Below are positions 6,322 through 8,141 of a stretch of 8,141 bases of DNA, one piece after another (position 1 is the stretch's first letter; each line of letters starts with the position of its first letter). The translations under genes and the position numbers were made by a program. The notes below the pieces were generated by a model. It saw only the letters and a list, made by a program, of their open reading frames with translations. It was not told where the DNA came from and made no database searches. Origin of the DNA: Clostridia bacterium. Its GTDB lineage: Bacteria; Bacillota_A; Clostridia; Lachnospirales; Cellulosilyticaceae. The DNA is taken from assembly GCA_029239935.1 (NCBI GenBank), contig JARBTY010000136.1, positions 1 through 8,141 on the forward strand, read 5' to 3'.

Positions 6322-7398
6322 TTACTTTAATTGATTGACTAAGTGGTCTGCAACTTCTTCTGAATGTTCCATCATCCATGACCAGTCCAAATCAAAAACC
6401 GGAATGTCCTCTACATTTGTTCTCATCTCTGTTTTAATATCACTTCTCCCTGGAAGTAAATACGCATCACCTACTAGTTTTTGTCCATCATCTGAAATGA
6501 GGTACGCCATAAATGCCTTAGCATTGTCAACATTTTTGCTTGTTTTTAAAATCATCGCTGGCCTTGGGTTGATAACTGTTCCGCTTTCAGGATAATAAAT
6601 ATTTAAAGGTTCTCCTTTAGCTATAGAGGAATAGGCATTGTAATCCACGCCTGCTATTAAAATCCCTTTTTCACCAGTAGTAACTGCTTCTAAAGCTGCT
6701 TTATTGGCTCCTGGAATAGTGATACCATTAGATACCCAGCTGTCAATAATGGTCTTAGCATCCTCTCCGAAAGCATTAACATACCCCGTTAAGAAGTCTT
6801 TACAAGAACCTGATTTTAGTGGGTCTGGAATAGCAATACTCTCTTTATAAGCTGGATTTGAACCAAGCTCACTCCAATCTGCACTTAATTCTGGCAACAT
6901 TGTTGTATTATAAATCACTCCCATGGCTGATGCACTGTATCCATAAATTTTATGTTCTGCATCTACCCAATCCTTATAGACTTTATCCCCATTTTCCAAA
7001 TCACAGCTTAATACGTTATCCTCTTTAATCATATTTAAACCATCTGCCCAGGATGCCATAATAACAACATCTGCTACTGGATTCTCTTTTTCTGCTTCTA
7101 ATCTTGCTAAAATTTCTCCTGTAGTTCCCTGAAACATCTCGACTTCAACACCAGTCTTCTCAGTAAACTGACTAGCCATTTTGTCTGCTAAGCCTGCTGG
7201 ACTTGGGCAGTACACAACAACTTTACCTGATAGTTTTTTCTCTTCCTCTTTAGGTGTCTCCTCTTGCTGCTCAGCTACGGCTGACACTTCCTTTACTGCT
7301 TCTTGCGGCTCTTGTACCTCTGTCTTACCTTCTGTACCACATGCTGTCAAACTCATTGCTGTTAAACAAACTAAAGCTGTAACCAACCACTTTCTCAT
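6322..7398 (-). CDS. ABC transporter solute-binding lipoprotein (ferric iron/2-AEP/hexose-phosphate family)
   Basis: A 358-residue lipoprotein that captures the substrate outside the membrane and hands it to the permease. The signal peptide has MRKW, a hydrophobic core and the lipobox LTAC with acylated Cys20, followed by a Glu/Lys-rich linker (21-58). The type-2 periplasmic-binding fold starts at KVVVYCPSP (59-67). Family marks include GTTGEILARLEAE (91-103), ADVVIMAS (109-116), GVIYNT (160-165) and NPRPAMILKTSKN...AKAFMAYLISDDGQKL (277-308). In FbpA-type iron binders two adjacent tyrosines follow the helix near residue 245; here the region reads GVDYNAY (250-256) with no adjacent pair, so iron is uncertain. 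The gene overlaps the ATPase by four bases (ATGA), and its ribosome site GGGAGG lies inside the ATPase's last codons. Family call firm, substrate open. Confidence 0.9.
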   Translation of the reverse strand: MRKWLVTALVCLTAMSLTACGTEGKTEVQEPQEAVKEVSAVAEQQEETPKEEEKKLSGKVVVYCPSPAGLADKMASQFTEKTGVEVEMFQGTTGEILARLEAEKENPVADVVIMASWADGLNMIKEDNVLSCDLENGDKVYKDWVDAEHKIYGYSASAMGVIYNTTMLPELSADWSELGSNPAYKESIAIPDPLKSGSCKDFLTGYVNAFGEDAKTIIDSWVSNGITIPGANKAALEAVTTGEKGILIAGVDYNAYSSIAKGEPLNIYYPESGTVINPRPAMILKTSKNVDNAKAFMAYLISDDGQKLVGDAYLLPGRSDIKTEMRTNVEDIPVFDLDWSWMMEHSEEVADHLVNQLK

Positions 7399-8141
7399 TT
7401 TATTTCCTCCCTAAATTCAATAATATTTTTTTTATTTATGTAAATAAGTATTTCTTCATTAAGTGAATAACGAACAGGTGATAAAACCTTCCATTCCTTA
7501 TCATTATTTAGGACAATAAGCTCGTAATTTGCACCAAGAAACTGAATGCTTTTTATTTTTACTGGGATGTGTGTTTCATCATCCCCCTGCCTTTTTAATG
7601 AAATTTTCTCTGGTCTTATCATTTGTGTGGCATTAATCCAATTGGAATGACCCACAAATTCTGCTATTTCAATCTTTTTTGGATGGTGATAAATCTCTTC
7701 TGGATTCCCCTTTTGTAAGACTTCACCTCTAAATAAAACAGCTATTTCATCTGACATACTCATTGCTTCCAGTTGGTCATGGGTAACAAATATAGATGTA
7801 ATGCCTCTTTCCTCAACCAGCTTTTTCAGTTCTATTCTCATCTCTTCTCTTAAAATAGCATCTAATGCACTTAAAGGCTCATCAAATAAAATGCATTTTG
7901 GGGAGATAACAATCGCTCTTGCAAACGCTACCCTTTGCTGTTGACCTCCCGAGAGCTGGTGCGGATAACGTTCGGCAAACTCCTCTAGTTGTACTGCCTT
8001 TAATGCCTCCATCACTTTTTGTCTGAGGTTACTTGTGTTTTTCTTTGCTCGAAGACCAAAGGCTACATTTTCAAACACAGTCATATGCGGCCACAGCGCA
8101 AAATCTTGAAATACAAAACCTATTTCTCTTTTTTCAGGAGG
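7395..8141 (-). CDS. ABC transporter ATP-binding protein, C-terminal part
   Basis: Energy-coupling ATPase of the importer, of the FbpC/PotA type. The window holds 248 residues; the N-terminus, with Walker A, lies beyond the right edge. The reading frame extends without a stop from the ATG at 8082-8084 to the edge, and the added 19 residues contain the Q-loop VFQDFALWPHM, so that ATG is internal. Seen in order in the visible part: Q-loop Gln12, signature LSGGQQQR (63-70), Walker B CILFDEP (83-89), D-loop SALD (91-94) and switch His121 in FVTHDQ. A C-terminal TOBE-like beta region follows (RPEKISLKR..., about 180-240), shorter than the roughly 100 residues common in this family. Its stop overlaps the lipoprotein start. 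The operon promoter lies outside the window. Confidence 0.92.
   Translation of the reverse strand, partial: PPEKREIGFVFQDFALWPHMTVFENVAFGLRAKKNTSNLRQKVMEALKAVQLEEFAERYPHQLSGGQQQRVAFARAIVISPKCILFDEPLSALDAILREEMRIELKKLVEERGITSIFVTHDQLEAMSMSDEIAVLFRGEVLQKGNPEEIYHHPKKIEIAEFVGHSNWINATQMIRPEKISLKRQGDDETHIPVKIKSIQFLGANYELIVLNNDKEWKVLSPVRYSLNEEILIYINKKNIIEFREEIK

Noticed and set aside
8082..8084. ATG at 8082-8084 as the real start of the ABC ATPase.
   Set aside because: The frame stays open upstream to the window edge and encodes the Q-loop; starting here would remove the nucleotide-binding core.

Overview
The window is AT-rich DNA with strong AGGAGG-type ribosome sites, GTG and TTG starts, tightly packed operons and a lipobox-bearing solute-binding lipoprotein. 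Together these point to a low-GC Gram-positive, most likely an anaerobic member of the Bacillota (Clostridia-like). No rRNA, tRNA, CRISPR array, insertion sequence or phage gene was seen.

Layout. (1) 1-675, minus strand: the N-terminal part of a dicarboxylate/amino acid:cation symporter (DAACS family), running off the left edge, with a good sigma-A-type promoter at 709-737. (2) 676-1018: a divergent intergenic region with a strong inverted repeat/terminator (919-946) and a plus-strand promoter (955-983). (3) 1019-3973, plus strand: the unusual part. It holds a 687-residue protein with a PfkB/ribokinase-like N-terminal half and an AAA+ ATPase C-terminal half, a 167-residue RyR (ryanodine-receptor repeat) domain protein, and a 100-residue zinc-ribbon protein. 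The first two reading frames are in the same phase, separated only by one TAA codon and five sense codons, and the second has no visible ribosome site. The pair may therefore be one protein split by a stop codon. (4) 3990-8141, minus strand: an ABC importer operon in the order ATPase (partial, runs off the right edge), solute-binding lipoprotein, fused two-domain permease, calcineurin-like metallophosphoesterase. Junctions are a 4-base overlap, then 6- and 16-base gaps.

How the genes may work together. The importer belongs to the ferric iron/2-aminoethylphosphonate/hexose-phosphate type. Its binding protein lacks the adjacent-tyrosine iron ligands in the expected region, and the operon ends with a phosphoesterase, so a phosphorylated or phosphonate substrate is at least as likely as iron. 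The plus-strand cluster looks like an accessory sensor/effector module inserted between two housekeeping transport loci. It combines a sugar/nucleoside-kinase fold that seems to have lost its catalytic Asp, an intact AAA+ motor and a RyR domain. I do not recognise it as a named system; a role in ligand sensing or biological conflict is inference only.
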